Numbered from the stretch's first letter, positions 34,822 through 45,201 are shown. The stretch is DNA of 64,000 nucleotides from Megamonas funiformis (GCF_010669225.1 NZ_CP048627.1:1439292-1503291), one strand, 5' to 3'. The notes: a model not told the origin generated them from the letters alone. Numbers and translations are program-made.

Positions 34822-37254
34822 TCAAATGATATTTACAATTTTATTAATTCTTTTAAATCCTTTTTGTAAACCATAACGCTTTATTCTCATTGGACTTCGG
34901 GGTTGTTTCCAGCCTTCTGTTTTTCTTAATACATCATTTATTTCTGTGGCCATAGCTCTAGTTAATTTCTTCACATCACCATTTAATAGTTCTACCCAAA
35001 TTTCTAAAGCACATATTCTATCACGTTTGACAAGTGGTCCATTATATTCAAATCCATCACCACGAATGAAATCTTGCTTATCACTGATACTCAACTCTGC
35101 CCAATTTTCAGGTATTTCTTTTTCAATAAATTCACGTATCATGCCAGCTAATGGGCTTTCTTCAGTATGTTGTTCTTGTACTTTTTTGGCTTCTTGCTCC
35201 ATTTCTTCATCAAGATACAATTTTTCGCCACCCTCATATAGTTCTTTAGCTTCTGCCCACAACTGGTCAATAGTATCTTCGCTAATTTCAAAAGGATTTA
35301 ATCTTCGTTTATTCTTATCTACCATTATTGGCCACCAACGACGACCACCAGTTTGATCACGAATAAAATCATTATTATTTGTAGAAGCTATAAATATACA
35401 CTGTCTAGGAAAACGTTCTGTACGTCTACCATACGCAGGTCGAAAACTATCTTCACGCTTAGTAATAAAATGCTTTATTTGTTCAACTTCAGCTTTACGA
35501 ACTGCCGATAATTCCGCAAGTTCAATAACCCAAAATCCTTGAATCTGTTCCATACCTTCTTTACCAATAACTGTACTCATACTGTCAGAACTCCATTTTT
35601 TGCCAATACGACCAATAATATAAGATTTACCTATACCTTGACCGCCAACTAACGTTACTACATAATCAAATTTCGTTCCTGGATTAAACACCCTAGCCAC
35701 ACCTGCACAAAACATCTTTCTAGTCATTGCACGATTAAGCTTTGTATCTTCGGCTCCTAAATAATCTATGAATAAAGTCTCTACTCGATGCTTACCGTCC
35801 CATTTAATACTTTTTAAATATTTTTTTACTGGATTAAAACTATGTCTATGAATAGTTTCTAATATAGCATCAGCGATTATATCCTTACCTTTTATGCCAT
35901 ATACATCAGATATATAATTTCGCAGAGCACTATCATCAGCGTCAATCCAATCACTAACATTATTATCTTTACGCCATACTAATTTATCTAAAACAACCAT
36001 TCTATGAGCAAACTCATCTAAAGCAAATTTACCTTTTAAATTAGGATCATTTTCTAATATTAATTTCACATTATGAGGCGTATTTTCATATCCGCCCCAA
36101 CGATTTATATTCATCTCAGCAGTCCATTTAGTATCGATATCTGTTAGAACTTCGAATTCACTATATACATCAGCCGTTTTTTCTTTACCGATGGTTTCTT
36201 TTACTACTTCATCAGATACAGCCAAATCTTGCATAGCTTTATAACTTGGCAATCTTCCCGTTGGAGTACCTTCTGATACTTCATCATCTAACTGTCTAAA
36301 TTTATGCAGTCTTACCATATCAAAAGCATTTAATAATTTTCCACAAGCAGGGTCGGTACTATGATGACTGTAGATAAAACAATTATTATAAACAATAGCA
36401 CCAGCTGATGTACTTCCCTCAGCATAGGTATATCTATCATCAGTACCACATGGTACATATATATCAGATAAATATTTTTCTATAGCTTCTTGGATAGTAT
36501 ATGAGCGACAAAAAGCACCAATGATTCCTTTTTTACTAAGTGGATCTTCCTGTTTATCTACCGTTTTTTTGATATCTACTTGAACTCTACTACTCACGGG
36601 CCAAAAACTTTGGTCTTGCCAATTATCATATCGATTTAAATATTCATCAGCATCTACCCAAACCCCATCATTGTATTTAAAAATAAATTCACCATCTTGA
36701 CTAGTACTAGGAAAATACATCAATCTATGCGGTTGATATGTGGTATCATCAAATAAATCAATATCGATATCATTTGCTATCATACGACTTATTGCTTGAT
36801 ATTCATCTGGATTCACAGGACGATTTATCGGTATGACTAATCTATACCTAGGTTTATTTTTACTATGCTTATGCGTACTATAAATACAACAAGCTACATT
36901 ACCTATCGTAAAAAATAAATTATCCCAAAAATCATTAGTGGCAAAATCAGCGTCCAGTGTTATAACTGAACGCCATTGTACATTTTCAGCGACTCGCCTA
37001 CCTTCTTTTAATGCCCCACCTACAAAACCGCCAACATCTTTAATATCATCTTGCTTTGACTTAGCAAATGATTTATATTCAGCAACGGTCTCCCCTGTTC
37101 TTCTAGTTTTTGACAATTTAAAAAGAAGTGTGGACCATGATAACTGTTTATTTTTCCATTTCTTTGATTTTCTACTACTAGCTACAGCAATAGATACTTC
37201 TCCGTCATATTTTAACTTAGACAAATTGTCTATGTTCAAAGCGGTATTTTGCAT
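34822..37254 (-). CDS. VapE-like primase-helicase
   Basis: 810 residues. The N-terminal half resembles a primase-polymerase domain (SVITLDADFATNDFWDNLF, then THKHSKNKPRYRLVIPINRP and YQPHRLMYFPSTSQDGEFI). The C-terminal virulence-associated E helicase has Walker A VTLVGGQGIGKSYI, the IELAELSAVRKAEVEQIKHF segment and IFIASTNNNDFIRD. It would prime and unwind phage DNA. The symmetric element follows its stop. Confidence 0.9.
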   Translation of the reverse strand: MQNTALNIDNLSKLKYDGEVSIAVASSRKSKKWKNKQLSWSTLLFKLSKTRRTGETVAEYKSFAKSKQDDIKDVGGFVGGALKEGRRVAENVQWRSVITLDADFATNDFWDNLFFTIGNVACCIYSTHKHSKNKPRYRLVIPINRPVNPDEYQAISRMIANDIDIDLFDDTTYQPHRLMYFPSTSQDGEFIFKYNDGVWVDADEYLNRYDNWQDQSFWPVSSRVQVDIKKTVDKQEDPLSKKGIIGAFCRSYTIQEAIEKYLSDIYVPCGTDDRYTYAEGSTSAGAIVYNNCFIYSHHSTDPACGKLLNAFDMVRLHKFRQLDDEVSEGTPTGRLPSYKAMQDLAVSDEVVKETIGKEKTADVYSEFEVLTDIDTKWTAEMNINRWGGYENTPHNVKLILENDPNLKGKFALDEFAHRMVVLDKLVWRKDNNVSDWIDADDSALRNYISDVYGIKGKDIIADAILETIHRHSFNPVKKYLKSIKWDGKHRVETLFIDYLGAEDTKLNRAMTRKMFCAGVARVFNPGTKFDYVVTLVGGQGIGKSYIIGRIGKKWSSDSMSTVIGKEGMEQIQGFWVIELAELSAVRKAEVEQIKHFITKREDSFRPAYGRRTERFPRQCIFIASTNNNDFIRDQTGGRRWWPIMVDKNKRRLNPFEISEDTIDQLWAEAKELYEGGEKLYLDEEMEQEAKKVQEQHTEESPLAGMIREFIEKEIPENWAELSISDKQDFIRGDGFEYNGPLVKRDRICALEIWVELLNGDVKKLTRAMATEINDVLRKTEGWKQPRSPMRIKRYGLQKGFKRINKIVNII

Positions 37255-37269
37255 TATTAATTCACGTCC

Positions 37270-38931
37270 TTACACCGCCTCTCTTTGCGGTAAAATTTGT
37301 TTTTCAGGTTTAAATATATCGCTGCAATTATCATAATTAATATTAGCTTTATCAGCCCATTTAATAATCTCATCATTTATTTGCTTATTATTATGAGCTG
37401 GTTTATTAGCAAATAATTTTGCTTGTATTAGCTTATTATTTTGCACCTCGATACAAGCTTTTAACTTACCTTTATCATCAGACATTAAAACTATATTTGA
37501 TTTACCTGTATAAACAGCATCAACATAATTACCCACACAATTTCTAAAAATTTTGCCTATATTGCGAAGCACATCTGAATTCTCAGGTAAATAAAATTTA
37601 ATACTATCAAACTGCATAGCTAATCTTCTACAGATTGGGTCATTGATATTAAAAGCTCTAAATGGATGTTCCTGTTTATAAATAGCTGTTACTAAATAAT
37701 CATGTAAATTAGCAGGAGCCGGTTTTTCTTGCCAAAGTGTAGCTTTATCTTTCAATTTAAATATCATATAAATAGCGTCTTCACATGAAATTTTATCTTG
37801 AGAATTATGCCACCAACGCATTAATGCATTGATATATTCTATTCCCCAGTTATAAGAAATTAGTGCTAATTGATTTAATAATGTGCGAATATCTCGTCGC
37901 CATAAAAAATCAAATTCCAAACAATTATTAATATTATTGAAGGTATCTATATTACCTTGAGCTATAGTATAAATTTGTTTATGACGTAATAATAAAAATG
38001 GTTTATCTTTTACTAATCGTCTAATCGCAGGCTTATTTGGTAAATTTGCTATTTCTAATAATCCTGATATTGTATCTTTTGCCTTACTTATGATTTTCAA
38101 ACGCTCATCTGATAAATATGCATCATCTAAATCATAAAAATTTCTATCAGCACTACCATAATAAAATGGATATTTACGATATATATAGTTATAATCAGTA
38201 AGCGATAAATTATTTAAATCTGTAAAAACTAATCTATAAGCTATATTCAATATAGGTTTTATAAAATAACTGCCTTTGTTTTCATGACATACGTACATCG
38301 ATTTTATTTTAAATTTAAATTTAGATTCTAGCTTTTTGGATAATCTCTCACGAAGAATTTTCAATATCTTTTTGAAATCTACAGCATATATACTTGTAAA
38401 ATATCTGTGATTTAAAAATTTTAAATTAGTATCTCTGCTAAAACTTGTATCCAGGATATTACATAAGTTATAATTAATAATAAGTTTATGATTTATATAT
38501 CTTTTATAAATTGCAGTCCTTTGGGCTACATTAAAAGATATAGTCTCTTTATATAGTCTGTGGTGAAACATATAGTCACTGTCTTCATCGCAGACTATTT
38601 CTTTACCCGATAAAGTCAAACGTAAACTATCTTTATATTCATCAAGACTAATCCTCATGCTGAGCGGGGAATAATCCCCGTCAGCCATAAAACTAAAATC
38701 ATTTTTTTGCGTAGCTTCCGTAAAACGTGAACCACATTTAGGGCAATATATAATCTGATCATTTGGTCGCACACCATAATAATTTCCTACACCATCCCAT
38801 AAGGATTTAAAACTATGACCACAACTAGAACAATGATACATATTCGTAAACTTATTACCATTATTTAAGCTTTTTAAGCCACCTTCATAAAGATAAAATA
38901 ATTTCGGCATATATAAGTCATATATTCTCAA
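37270..38931 (-). CDS. PcfJ-like phage protein
   Basis: 553 residues from TTG 38931 after GAGGTGAT; an upstream ATG at 38961 overlaps the previous gene. N-terminal zinc ribbon (CSSCGHSFKSL and CPKCGSRF) and a C-terminal PcfJ region (YLPENSDVLRNIGKIFRNCVG, then KACIEVQNNKLIQAKLFANK). PcfJ-like proteins are common in Firmicute phages and conjugative plasmids; the biochemical role is unknown. Tyr/Lys-rich middle. Confidence 0.8.
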   Translation of the reverse strand: MRIYDLYMPKLFYLYEGGLKSLNNGNKFTNMYHCSSCGHSFKSLWDGVGNYYGVRPNDQIIYCPKCGSRFTEATQKNDFSFMADGDYSPLSMRISLDEYKDSLRLTLSGKEIVCDEDSDYMFHHRLYKETISFNVAQRTAIYKRYINHKLIINYNLCNILDTSFSRDTNLKFLNHRYFTSIYAVDFKKILKILRERLSKKLESKFKFKIKSMYVCHENKGSYFIKPILNIAYRLVFTDLNNLSLTDYNYIYRKYPFYYGSADRNFYDLDDAYLSDERLKIISKAKDTISGLLEIANLPNKPAIRRLVKDKPFLLLRHKQIYTIAQGNIDTFNNINNCLEFDFLWRRDIRTLLNQLALISYNWGIEYINALMRWWHNSQDKISCEDAIYMIFKLKDKATLWQEKPAPANLHDYLVTAIYKQEHPFRAFNINDPICRRLAMQFDSIKFYLPENSDVLRNIGKIFRNCVGNYVDAVYTGKSNIVLMSDDKGKLKACIEVQNNKLIQAKLFANKPAHNNKQINDEIIKWADKANINYDNCSDIFKPEKQILPQREAV

Positions 38932-38941
38932 ATTAATCACC

Positions 38942-39286
38942 TCAATCCCAGATATCATCATCGTCTTCTTCAGTTATTGGTTCAGGTTCGGTCTTTTTTA
39001 TAACTTCTTTTTTATCTTCAGATTTAATTTCTTTAGCAGCAGCTTTTATTTTATCGGCTTCTTTTTTAGCTTCAGCTTTTTGCTTTTCATCATACATATC
39101 ACACATTTTTATAGTTTCTTCACAAGCTTTATACATACGTTCCAAATAATCTAAGCTATTAGAAAAATTCTCATCGTTTTCTTTAATTTCTAATTCAGTA
39201 CGCAATTTTTTTATTTCATCAAGTTCCTCAATTTGTTTTTCCATAAATTTTTTTAATTGTAATGTATTTATTTTTTTATCAGCCAT
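38942..39286 (-). CDS. Coiled-coil phage protein, unknown function
   Basis: 114 residues, almost entirely charged helix (FMEKQIEELDEIKKLRTELE, KAEAKKEADKIKAAAKE) ending in an acidic tail (EEDDDDIWD) like those of single-strand DNA-binding proteins. Ribosome site AAAGGAG. Between polymerase and PcfJ-like genes. Confidence 0.65.
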   Translation of the reverse strand: MADKKINTLQLKKFMEKQIEELDEIKKLRTELEIKENDENFSNSLDYLERMYKACEETIKMCDMYDEKQKAEAKKEADKIKAAAKEIKSEDKKEVIKKTEPEPITEEDDDDIWD

Positions 39287-39328
39287 TTTATTACTCCTTT
39301 AATTAACATCAACATATAATGTACGGAA

Positions 39329-41305
39329 TCAATCTTTCTTATAATACTTGGTTATATAACCATCAGCATTTAAAATTAACTCCGGCGCCCAATCAATAGC
39401 AGTTCCCATTATTTTATTAGCAAGTTCTAAGGATTTATCTATACCAGCAGCAACACAATCAAGAATAACTTCATCATGTACATGCATAACAATCTTAAAA
39501 CCTGCCTGTTCTAATCTAATCATAGCGACTGCTAAACAATCTCTAGCAATTGCTTGTACTATATTTTCAGTAAGTTTTCCACCATAAGTTTCTAACCTTT
39601 CCCATGTACGAGATACCTGATTTGTACCTTCATATGTGATTTTGTTATTCTCAACACGAGGTCTAATATATGTTAATTCTCGCCCTGAAGGTAAACATAT
39701 ACGAAGCATACCCGCTTTATAATAAAAAGCCATATTATGATGAATTTTCACTTTTGTTTTTTCATTTATAGCCTGTTTAGCTGCTTTATCCACAATAGAC
39801 CATAAACGAACAATATTTGGACTAGCTTTTCTCCATTTAGTTACAATATCGATTAATTCTTCATCAGTAAGCCCCATTTTATCAGCACCCATAGCTTTTA
39901 AAGCTCCTATACTGCCCTGATAGCCTAAAGCAAGTTCAGCTATTTTCCCCTTTTGTCTAAGTTCACCATTAATACCATGTTTTACCACTGGTACGTGAAA
40001 CATCTGACTAGCCGATGCACAATAAATATCACCGCCATCAGCAAATACTTTCATACGCCAATTTTCTCCACTAAGCCAGGCAATAACTCTAGCCTCAATA
40101 GCTGAAAAATCAGCTACTACAAATTTATTCGATTTAGTCGGTATGAAAGCAGTTCTTATTAATTGAGATAATACATTTGGAACATTCTCATAGAAAATTT
40201 CAAATGTTTCGGCGTCATCATGTTTTAATAATTCTCTAGCATCGTCCAAATCACTCATAGAATTACGAGGTAAATTTTGAACCTGTACTAATCTACCTGC
40301 CCAACGTCCAGTACGATTAGCACCATAAAACTGAAGTAATCCTCGAATTCGTCCATCAGCACATTGAGCATTCTGCATAGCTACATATTTTTTTATTGAA
40401 GTCTTAGATAGCAACATTTTTAGCTTTAACATATCTTTGACTTCTTTATTTTTTACTATTTTTAAGAGTTCCAATACCGTAGTTTTTGTGATTTTAGAGG
40501 GAAAAAATCCTTCCTTTTCCAGTATCCAATGCTTTAGTTGTTCTGTAGAATTGGGGTTATCTAGATTAGATATATCTTTAGCTTCTGCTGAAATTCTATT
40601 TCTAAAATCAGTATCAACTTCTACAGCTTTATCAGCTAATTGTCTATCTAATCCAATACCTCTATCATTTATTTGTTGGTCTAATACCCATAAATTTTGT
40701 TCAAAATCTGTAGGTTTGAATTTAATCATTTTCTTACGTAAATAGCGTTCAACCTCTACATCACGTTTATTATATTCTTTGAATAAATTCCAATTTTGTA
40801 TATCATGCTTTGGTAAATTTCTTGTTCTGCCACCATTAGTATTAGTCGGCTTACAAGGCTTCGAAAATTCCATTATTAATTTTCGTCCAATATTCATTTT
40901 GGCTTTATCTTCAGCTAATCTAAAAATTCGACAATCCTCAGCAAGAGAACCATACAATCCTAAATTCAAAGATAACACCATAGTACATTGCCATTGTGCC
41001 GGGTCTAAAAAATAATTATCATCATAAAAACTATTAATTGTTTCGCCACCAAATAAATAATGACTTAATAACACTCTCTCAAATTGAGCATTATATGCTG
41101 TTTTTAAAACCGCAGGGTCGATTAAATCTCTTAAAACCTGTTCAGGAATATCTTCACCTTGAGCTAAATCTATAACATTAACCATTTCATCATCATATGC
41201 ATAGCCAAATAATAATATTTCTGCTTCTTCAGCATATTTGTAGACCCCAACTTTTTTTAAGTCAAGGTCACAATATGTTTCTAAATCAATAGATAATGTT
41301 CTCAT
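39329..41305 (-). CDS. Family A DNA polymerase (phage replicative)
   Basis: 658 residues. N-terminal 3'-5' exonuclease (MRTLSIDLETYCDLDLKKVG with the DxE motif at residues 6-8; Asp later in YNKRDVEVERYL) and C-terminal polymerase motifs A (KFVVADFSAIEARVIAWLSG), B (RQKGKIAELALGYQGSIGAL) and C (MHVHDEVILDC). This is the phage-type enzyme associated with DUF2800/DUF2815 genes. Ribosome site AGGAGG. Confidence 0.95.
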   Translation of the reverse strand: MRTLSIDLETYCDLDLKKVGVYKYAEEAEILLFGYAYDDEMVNVIDLAQGEDIPEQVLRDLIDPAVLKTAYNAQFERVLLSHYLFGGETINSFYDDNYFLDPAQWQCTMVLSLNLGLYGSLAEDCRIFRLAEDKAKMNIGRKLIMEFSKPCKPTNTNGGRTRNLPKHDIQNWNLFKEYNKRDVEVERYLRKKMIKFKPTDFEQNLWVLDQQINDRGIGLDRQLADKAVEVDTDFRNRISAEAKDISNLDNPNSTEQLKHWILEKEGFFPSKITKTTVLELLKIVKNKEVKDMLKLKMLLSKTSIKKYVAMQNAQCADGRIRGLLQFYGANRTGRWAGRLVQVQNLPRNSMSDLDDARELLKHDDAETFEIFYENVPNVLSQLIRTAFIPTKSNKFVVADFSAIEARVIAWLSGENWRMKVFADGGDIYCASASQMFHVPVVKHGINGELRQKGKIAELALGYQGSIGALKAMGADKMGLTDEELIDIVTKWRKASPNIVRLWSIVDKAAKQAINEKTKVKIHHNMAFYYKAGMLRICLPSGRELTYIRPRVENNKITYEGTNQVSRTWERLETYGGKLTENIVQAIARDCLAVAMIRLEQAGFKIVMHVHDEVILDCVAAGIDKSLELANKIMGTAIDWAPELILNADGYITKYYKKD

Positions 41306-41326
41306 AAAATACCTCCTAATAAGGCT

Positions 41327-41911
41327 TTATTCAAACATATCCTCATCTTCGTCATCAGTATTTGCAAATTCTGTTTCAAATTCGTCACCATCTAATACTT
41401 CAAAATCATCTTCTGGATTAGACGCACCGCCTAATGGCTCACCATCTTTTACTTTTTGGATATTACCTAATCCAGCAGCAATACCTGAACCTGCATCTGT
41501 TTTATAAGCATAAAATGTTACTGATACATTAGCATAACAACCACTATATACAGCAGAACGGTCAAGAATAGGTTTTATTTTTCTATCTACAATCTTAGGT
41601 GCAGTGTTGGAATTTGCGTTTATAAAGTAGCATCCTTCATATGCATCATCATCAAAACGGTCAGTATCTCCATCACGAAGAGGTACTTTTAAATTAGGTG
41701 GAATTTTTCCATTTTTATTTGCCAATTTAGCTTTACCAGCATTTTTAGCAGCTTCTATCGCTTTTTTTATTTCAGCTATTTGCTTTTTATCAGTTTTAGG
41801 AATAATAAGTGATGCGCCATATTTTAAATCCCCATTTGGATTTTCCTTTGGCTCCCAAATATTAGCATAAGAAAGTCTTACATTTTTTAAAGTTAACTTT
41901 GTATCATTCAT
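41327..41911 (-). CDS. DUF2815 protein, probable single-strand DNA-binding protein
   Basis: 194 residues. DUF2815 signature: TLKNVRLSYANIWEPKENPN, then KYGASLIIPKTDK and GCYANVSVTFYAYK. The C-terminal acidic tail (NTDDEDEDMFE) resembles SSB tails that recruit partners. It lies immediately before the polymerase gene, fitting a role in phage replication. Confidence 0.88.
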   Translation of the reverse strand: MNDTKLTLKNVRLSYANIWEPKENPNGDLKYGASLIIPKTDKKQIAEIKKAIEAAKNAGKAKLANKNGKIPPNLKVPLRDGDTDRFDDDAYEGCYFINANSNTAPKIVDRKIKPILDRSAVYSGCYANVSVTFYAYKTDAGSGIAAGLGNIQKVKDGEPLGGASNPEDDFEVLDGDEFETEFANTDDEDEDMFE

Positions 41912-41925
41912 ATTTATAATCTCCT

Positions 41926-43083
41926 TTAATCAAGTATTTCAAAATCATTTTCAGGGCTATTGTATTCAGGTCGTGGGTCATCAATGCCAACAAGTGTAGG
42001 CTTACCAGCTATTTTAGTGATTAAATCATCAAGTAAAACACTAAATGTTTTTTTACCCAATACTTTAGTCAATTCAGTTATAGACTTTAATTCAGGCTCT
42101 TTCATAAAATCAGATGAATCAATATTCGCTTTTTGTAATCTACTAATTACAGCATCAATATCACTATATTTTCGAGAACTTTTACCTTCTACTAATTTAT
42201 AGCCTGGCCATGTCCTACCTTGTAGTGCTTCAGATAACGCATAATCTTTTATTTGTTTGGCATAATGAATAAGAGGTTCTATCCTATTCAATGCATCAGC
42301 CATTTCTTCATCAGACATAAATTCAGGATCAATAAAATCATACTTTGCTACACTTAAGCAATATTCAGAGTATTTTTTACAACGCAATGAAGCCCTACAG
42401 AATAAACACCACTTACCAGCATTGAATTCTCCTATGCCATCATAGGCAAGTTCAGCAGTTGGTTTTACAATATTTTCTCCCCATTTAATTAAATCTTTTA
42501 CTGATTTTTCTTGACTAGATATCCCACCATTACGTGGCTGAAATATAGTCATTTGGATAGTATCAAAATCATACATAAAACCAAAATTACTGATTATACC
42601 TAAGGCATACATCTGCATTTGTGTATTATCGACAGCGCTGACAGCTACACCTTTACCATATTTTAAATCTACTATTTCTACATATTTATCAGTAATAATC
42701 ACTAAATCTCCTGTACCGAATCCCTCTTTTGCCCATTCGCTATAATCAATTTTTTCTTCTATTGCTATATAAGCTGTTTTATCTATACTCAATGCTGTAT
42801 TAATTTTCTCAATACACATCTCTACATATTCAAATACATAATCTAACATTGCTTTATTGTAGAGTTCTTGATTTTTAAATTGTTTTGGTAAAGCAATATT
42901 CGTATGACTATGTTTTAAATAATACTTCAAATAAAATTCTCCAATAGCATGAGCTAATGTTCCTTCACGAGCAGCTGCTGTTTCTTTATCGGGATATGTT
43001 TCCTCTAATCGGGCGCTAGGTGGACAAGATAGCCACCTTTTACTACCCGATGCACTCAATAAGGCATGTGCTGGCTCGGTCAT
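41926..43083 (-). CDS. DUF2800 protein (Cas4/PD-(D/E)xK-like nuclease)
   Basis: 385 residues. DUF2800 family: AHALLSASGSKRWLSCPPSA and EREGTLAHAIGE-type motif near residue 40, catalytic GTGDLVIITDKYVEIVDLKYG, and a C-terminal cysteine set (CLFCRASLRCKKYSEYC) likely holding an Fe-S cluster. Probably the phage recombination exonuclease, paired with the DUF2815 binder. Starts with an ATGA overlap. Confidence 0.9.
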   Translation of the reverse strand: MTEPAHALLSASGSKRWLSCPPSARLEETYPDKETAAAREGTLAHAIGEFYLKYYLKHSHTNIALPKQFKNQELYNKAMLDYVFEYVEMCIEKINTALSIDKTAYIAIEEKIDYSEWAKEGFGTGDLVIITDKYVEIVDLKYGKGVAVSAVDNTQMQMYALGIISNFGFMYDFDTIQMTIFQPRNGGISSQEKSVKDLIKWGENIVKPTAELAYDGIGEFNAGKWCLFCRASLRCKKYSEYCLSVAKYDFIDPEFMSDEEMADALNRIEPLIHYAKQIKDYALSEALQGRTWPGYKLVEGKSSRKYSDIDAVISRLQKANIDSSDFMKEPELKSITELTKVLGKKTFSVLLDDLITKIAGKPTLVGIDDPRPEYNSPENDFEILD

Positions 43084-43499
43084 TCTCCGAGAACTTCCTT
43101 TCTAAATTCATCTATTCTATCAATAGGAATATCACTTAATTTTTTTAATTCCCATTTGTGTAAAATATCTTTCATTCTCCCCATCAATGTATCATCTAAT
43201 TTTTTGGCTTCCATTAAATCTTTTTTTAAGTTATCTCTCAATTCTTCCTCACTTAATTGAGGTTTAGTGCTATCTTCTTTTACTTCTTCATCAGCTGGAG
43301 TCTCATTTTTTACTTCACTTTTCTTTGCCTTTTGTCTAGTAACTTTTTTTACTGGTTTTTCAACAATTTCTTCTTTTTCTTCAGCTATAGCATTAACTAC
43401 TATATTTTTTGTATTTGCTTCTAAAGCTTTCGCTAATGCTCCTATGGCTTGTGCTAATTGTTCAGTTCCTTCAATTGTTACTTTTACATTTAATTCCAT
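43080..43499 (-). CDS. Charged phage protein, unknown function
   Basis: 139 residues. N-terminal MELNVKVTIEGTEQLAQAIG with a short helix, a Lys/Glu-rich middle (VEKPVKKVTRQKAKKSEVK) and a helical C-terminal half. Coupled to the DUF2800 gene by overlap. No domain known to me; a recombination partner is possible. Confidence 0.65.
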   Translation of the reverse strand: MELNVKVTIEGTEQLAQAIGALAKALEANTKNIVVNAIAEEKEEIVEKPVKKVTRQKAKKSEVKNETPADEEVKEDSTKPQLSEEELRDNLKKDLMEAKKLDDTLMGRMKDILHKWELKKLSDIPIDRIDEFRKEVLGE

Positions 43500-43555
43500 G
43501 ATATTAACTCCTTTTATAAATTAACTTTTTATGGTAGACTTTAGTTAAGGTTTTT

Positions 43556-43717
43556 TTATTTGTGCTGATTAGCCATGTGCTGGTCAGCTTTTTTTAATAT
43601 GGAAAAGAATTTATTAATATTATCTAAAACTATTGGCAAATCTTTAGGTTTAAAAATGCTGGGCGTTAATTTAATAGCAATCCCCTTTTTCTCATTCGTT
43701 TCATAGATTGTCTGCAT
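43556..43717 (-). CDS. 53-aa phage protein, unknown function
   Basis: Start set at ATG 43717, four bases after the HTH gene stop, with AAAGGA about 9 nt upstream. A longer frame from 43747 would overlap the HTH gene. Sequence: MQTIYETNEKKGIAIKLTPS, then a helical tail ending QHMANQHK. No family recognised. Confidence 0.55.
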   Translation of the reverse strand: MQTIYETNEKKGIAIKLTPSIFKPKDLPIVLDNINKFFSILKKADQHMANQHK

Positions 43718-43721
43718 ATTC

Positions 43722-44042
43722 TCAAATCCTTTGCATATAGTTTTCATATTCTGAATAAGGTATACGAATAGTACGATTATCTATCTTAGCTTTTATTACT
43801 CCAGTACGTACTCTTTCGTAAATAGTGCCATAACTTACATTTACTTTTTCAGCAAATTCACTGATTGATAATGGCTTTCTCTCTATATCATTTAAGTTTT
43901 GTTGTACCTCTATGACTTCTAAATGTTCTTGCTGAACCTTTTTGGCGATATTAATTAGTTCATCAATCTCTTTATCTAGATTTTCTTTCAAAGTCTCTAA
44001 ATTTCGGATTTTTATTTCACACTCTAAATTCCAATCAGCCAT
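43722..44042 (-). CDS. Excisionase-like helix-turn-helix protein
   Basis: 106 residues from ATG 44042, which has the better spacing to GGAG (the ATG at 44048 is too close). N-terminal coiled coil (about 10-45), then an HTH_17/MerR-like domain: PLSISEFAEKVNVSYGTIYE, RVRTGVIKAK and RTIRIPYSEYENYM. Such proteins act as excisionases or as small DNA-binding regulators. It begins the early minus-strand block. Confidence 0.72.
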   Translation of the reverse strand: MADWNLECEIKIRNLETLKENLDKEIDELINIAKKVQQEHLEVIEVQQNLNDIERKPLSISEFAEKVNVSYGTIYERVRTGVIKAKIDNRTIRIPYSEYENYMQRI

Positions 44043-44221
44043 ATACATAATCTCCTTTCAATTATTTGGTTGCTACCCATACATAAGCTATAAATTTTGA
44101 TACAGCGGTTTCATCAATAACCCACCGCCAAGCGTTCGTTACAATAAAGGGAATAATTAGTAATAGCTAAGCATATGTTAAATATATTTGGTATAATCAT
44201 CTTTACGAGGAGGTGATTATA

Positions 44222-44602
44222 TTGAAACGTGATTTAGATATAATTAGAAATATTTTGTTATACATTGAAAACGCTGATAATAACCGAATTCGTATATATG
44301 ATATTTCTGTAAATTTAAATTTGCCTATTGATGTTATAAAGTATCATATCGATTTATTAGCAGATAAAAAATTTATTATCTTACGTGGTTGTGTAACTGT
44401 ACTATCTCCTGATTATAAGCCTTATGACGCTATACAAATTGTTAGAATGACTTTTGACGGATGCGACTATTTAGAAGCAATAAAAAACGATACTATATGG
44501 AACAATGTCAAAAAAGACTTAAAAAGAATTGGTGGTTCTGCTTCTTTAGACATTGTTAAAACATTAGCCGTTAATATTGGTCTAAAAATTTTACAAGAAT
44601 AA
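44222..44602 (+). CDS. DUF2513-family protein
   Basis: 126 residues from TTG 44222, 8 nt after AGGAGG. The opening KRDLDIIRNILLYIENAD, the winged-helix-like middle (DVIKYHIDLLADKKFIILRG) and MTFDGCDYLEAIKND are characteristic of DUF2513, frequent in Firmicute prophages. Function unknown, possibly a DNA-binding regulator. Alone on the plus strand between minus-strand early genes; TATAAT at 44192-44197 is a likely -10. 44049-44212 has no other feature seen. Confidence 0.8.
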   Translation: MKRDLDIIRNILLYIENADNNRIRIYDISVNLNLPIDVIKYHIDLLADKKFIILRGCVTVLSPDYKPYDAIQIVRMTFDGCDYLEAIKNDTIWNNVKKDLKRIGGSASLDIVKTLAVNIGLKILQE

Positions 44603-44604
44603 AC

Positions 44605-44811
44605 TCAACCTAAAGACTTATCAGAATTTTGATGTTGACATTTTAACTTTACCAATTCAAGTAATCCTGTAACTTCCCAAAATTCGATTCTATACTTTGC
44701 AAAAATCTCTATAATTTCATTAGCAATAGGTTCATATATAATTTGCCGTTCTTCAAGTTGCCGCTTGAGTTCGGCATTTTCTTTTTTTAATTCTTCATAA
44801 GATTTGTTCAC
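44605..44811 (-). CDS. 68-aa coiled-coil phage protein
   Basis: N-terminal leucine-zipper-like helix (YEELKKENAELKRQLEERQ), then IANEIIEIFAKYRIEFWEVTG. Convergent with the DUF2513 gene, whose stop is 2 bp away. Ribosome site GGAGGTGATAAC region before ATG 44811. Function unknown. Confidence 0.6.
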   Translation of the reverse strand: MNKSYEELKKENAELKRQLEERQIIYEPIANEIIEIFAKYRIEFWEVTGLLELVKLKCQHQNSDKSLG

Positions 44812-44823
44812 GTTATCACCTCC

Positions 44824-45180
44824 TTAGTATCCTAGAATTTTTCTACTCCACCATTTAACTTGTATTTCACGCATGAAATCTGGCATTTTACCAGTCTTCA
44901 TAGCTTCAGCTAATTCTTCGGCATCTTTTTTGATTTTTGTTATTCTGTTTTGTACTGCATTTTCTAAATCACTTGCAATCTCAAATGGGTCTTTATTCAA
45001 GTTTCTGCCAAAATGAACAGCTGCTAAAGCGTAATGTCTAGGAAAAAATTTATCCAAATCATGATGTAGTCGGTTTGATGCTTCACACATAGCATATAAA
45101 TCTACAGCTCGTTTATATGAAGCTTCTTGAATTAATTTATATTGTTCTAGCCATGAATTTTCTTCATTTGAATTTAACAT
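44824..45180 (-). CDS. 118-aa early phage protein, unknown function
   Basis: Helical protein with HHDLDKFFPRHYALAAVHFG and a charged tail ending VKWWSRKILGY. Preceded by an exact TTGTCACTT-A-AAGTGACAA palindrome (45202-45220) that matches the repressor operators, so it is probably under lysogenic control. No family recognised. Confidence 0.62.
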   Translation of the reverse strand: MLNSNEENSWLEQYKLIQEASYKRAVDLYAMCEASNRLHHDLDKFFPRHYALAAVHFGRNLNKDPFEIASDLENAVQNRITKIKKDAEELAEAMKTGKMPDFMREIQVKWWSRKILGY

Positions 45181-45201
45181 TTAATCACCTTTTATCGTTT
45201 T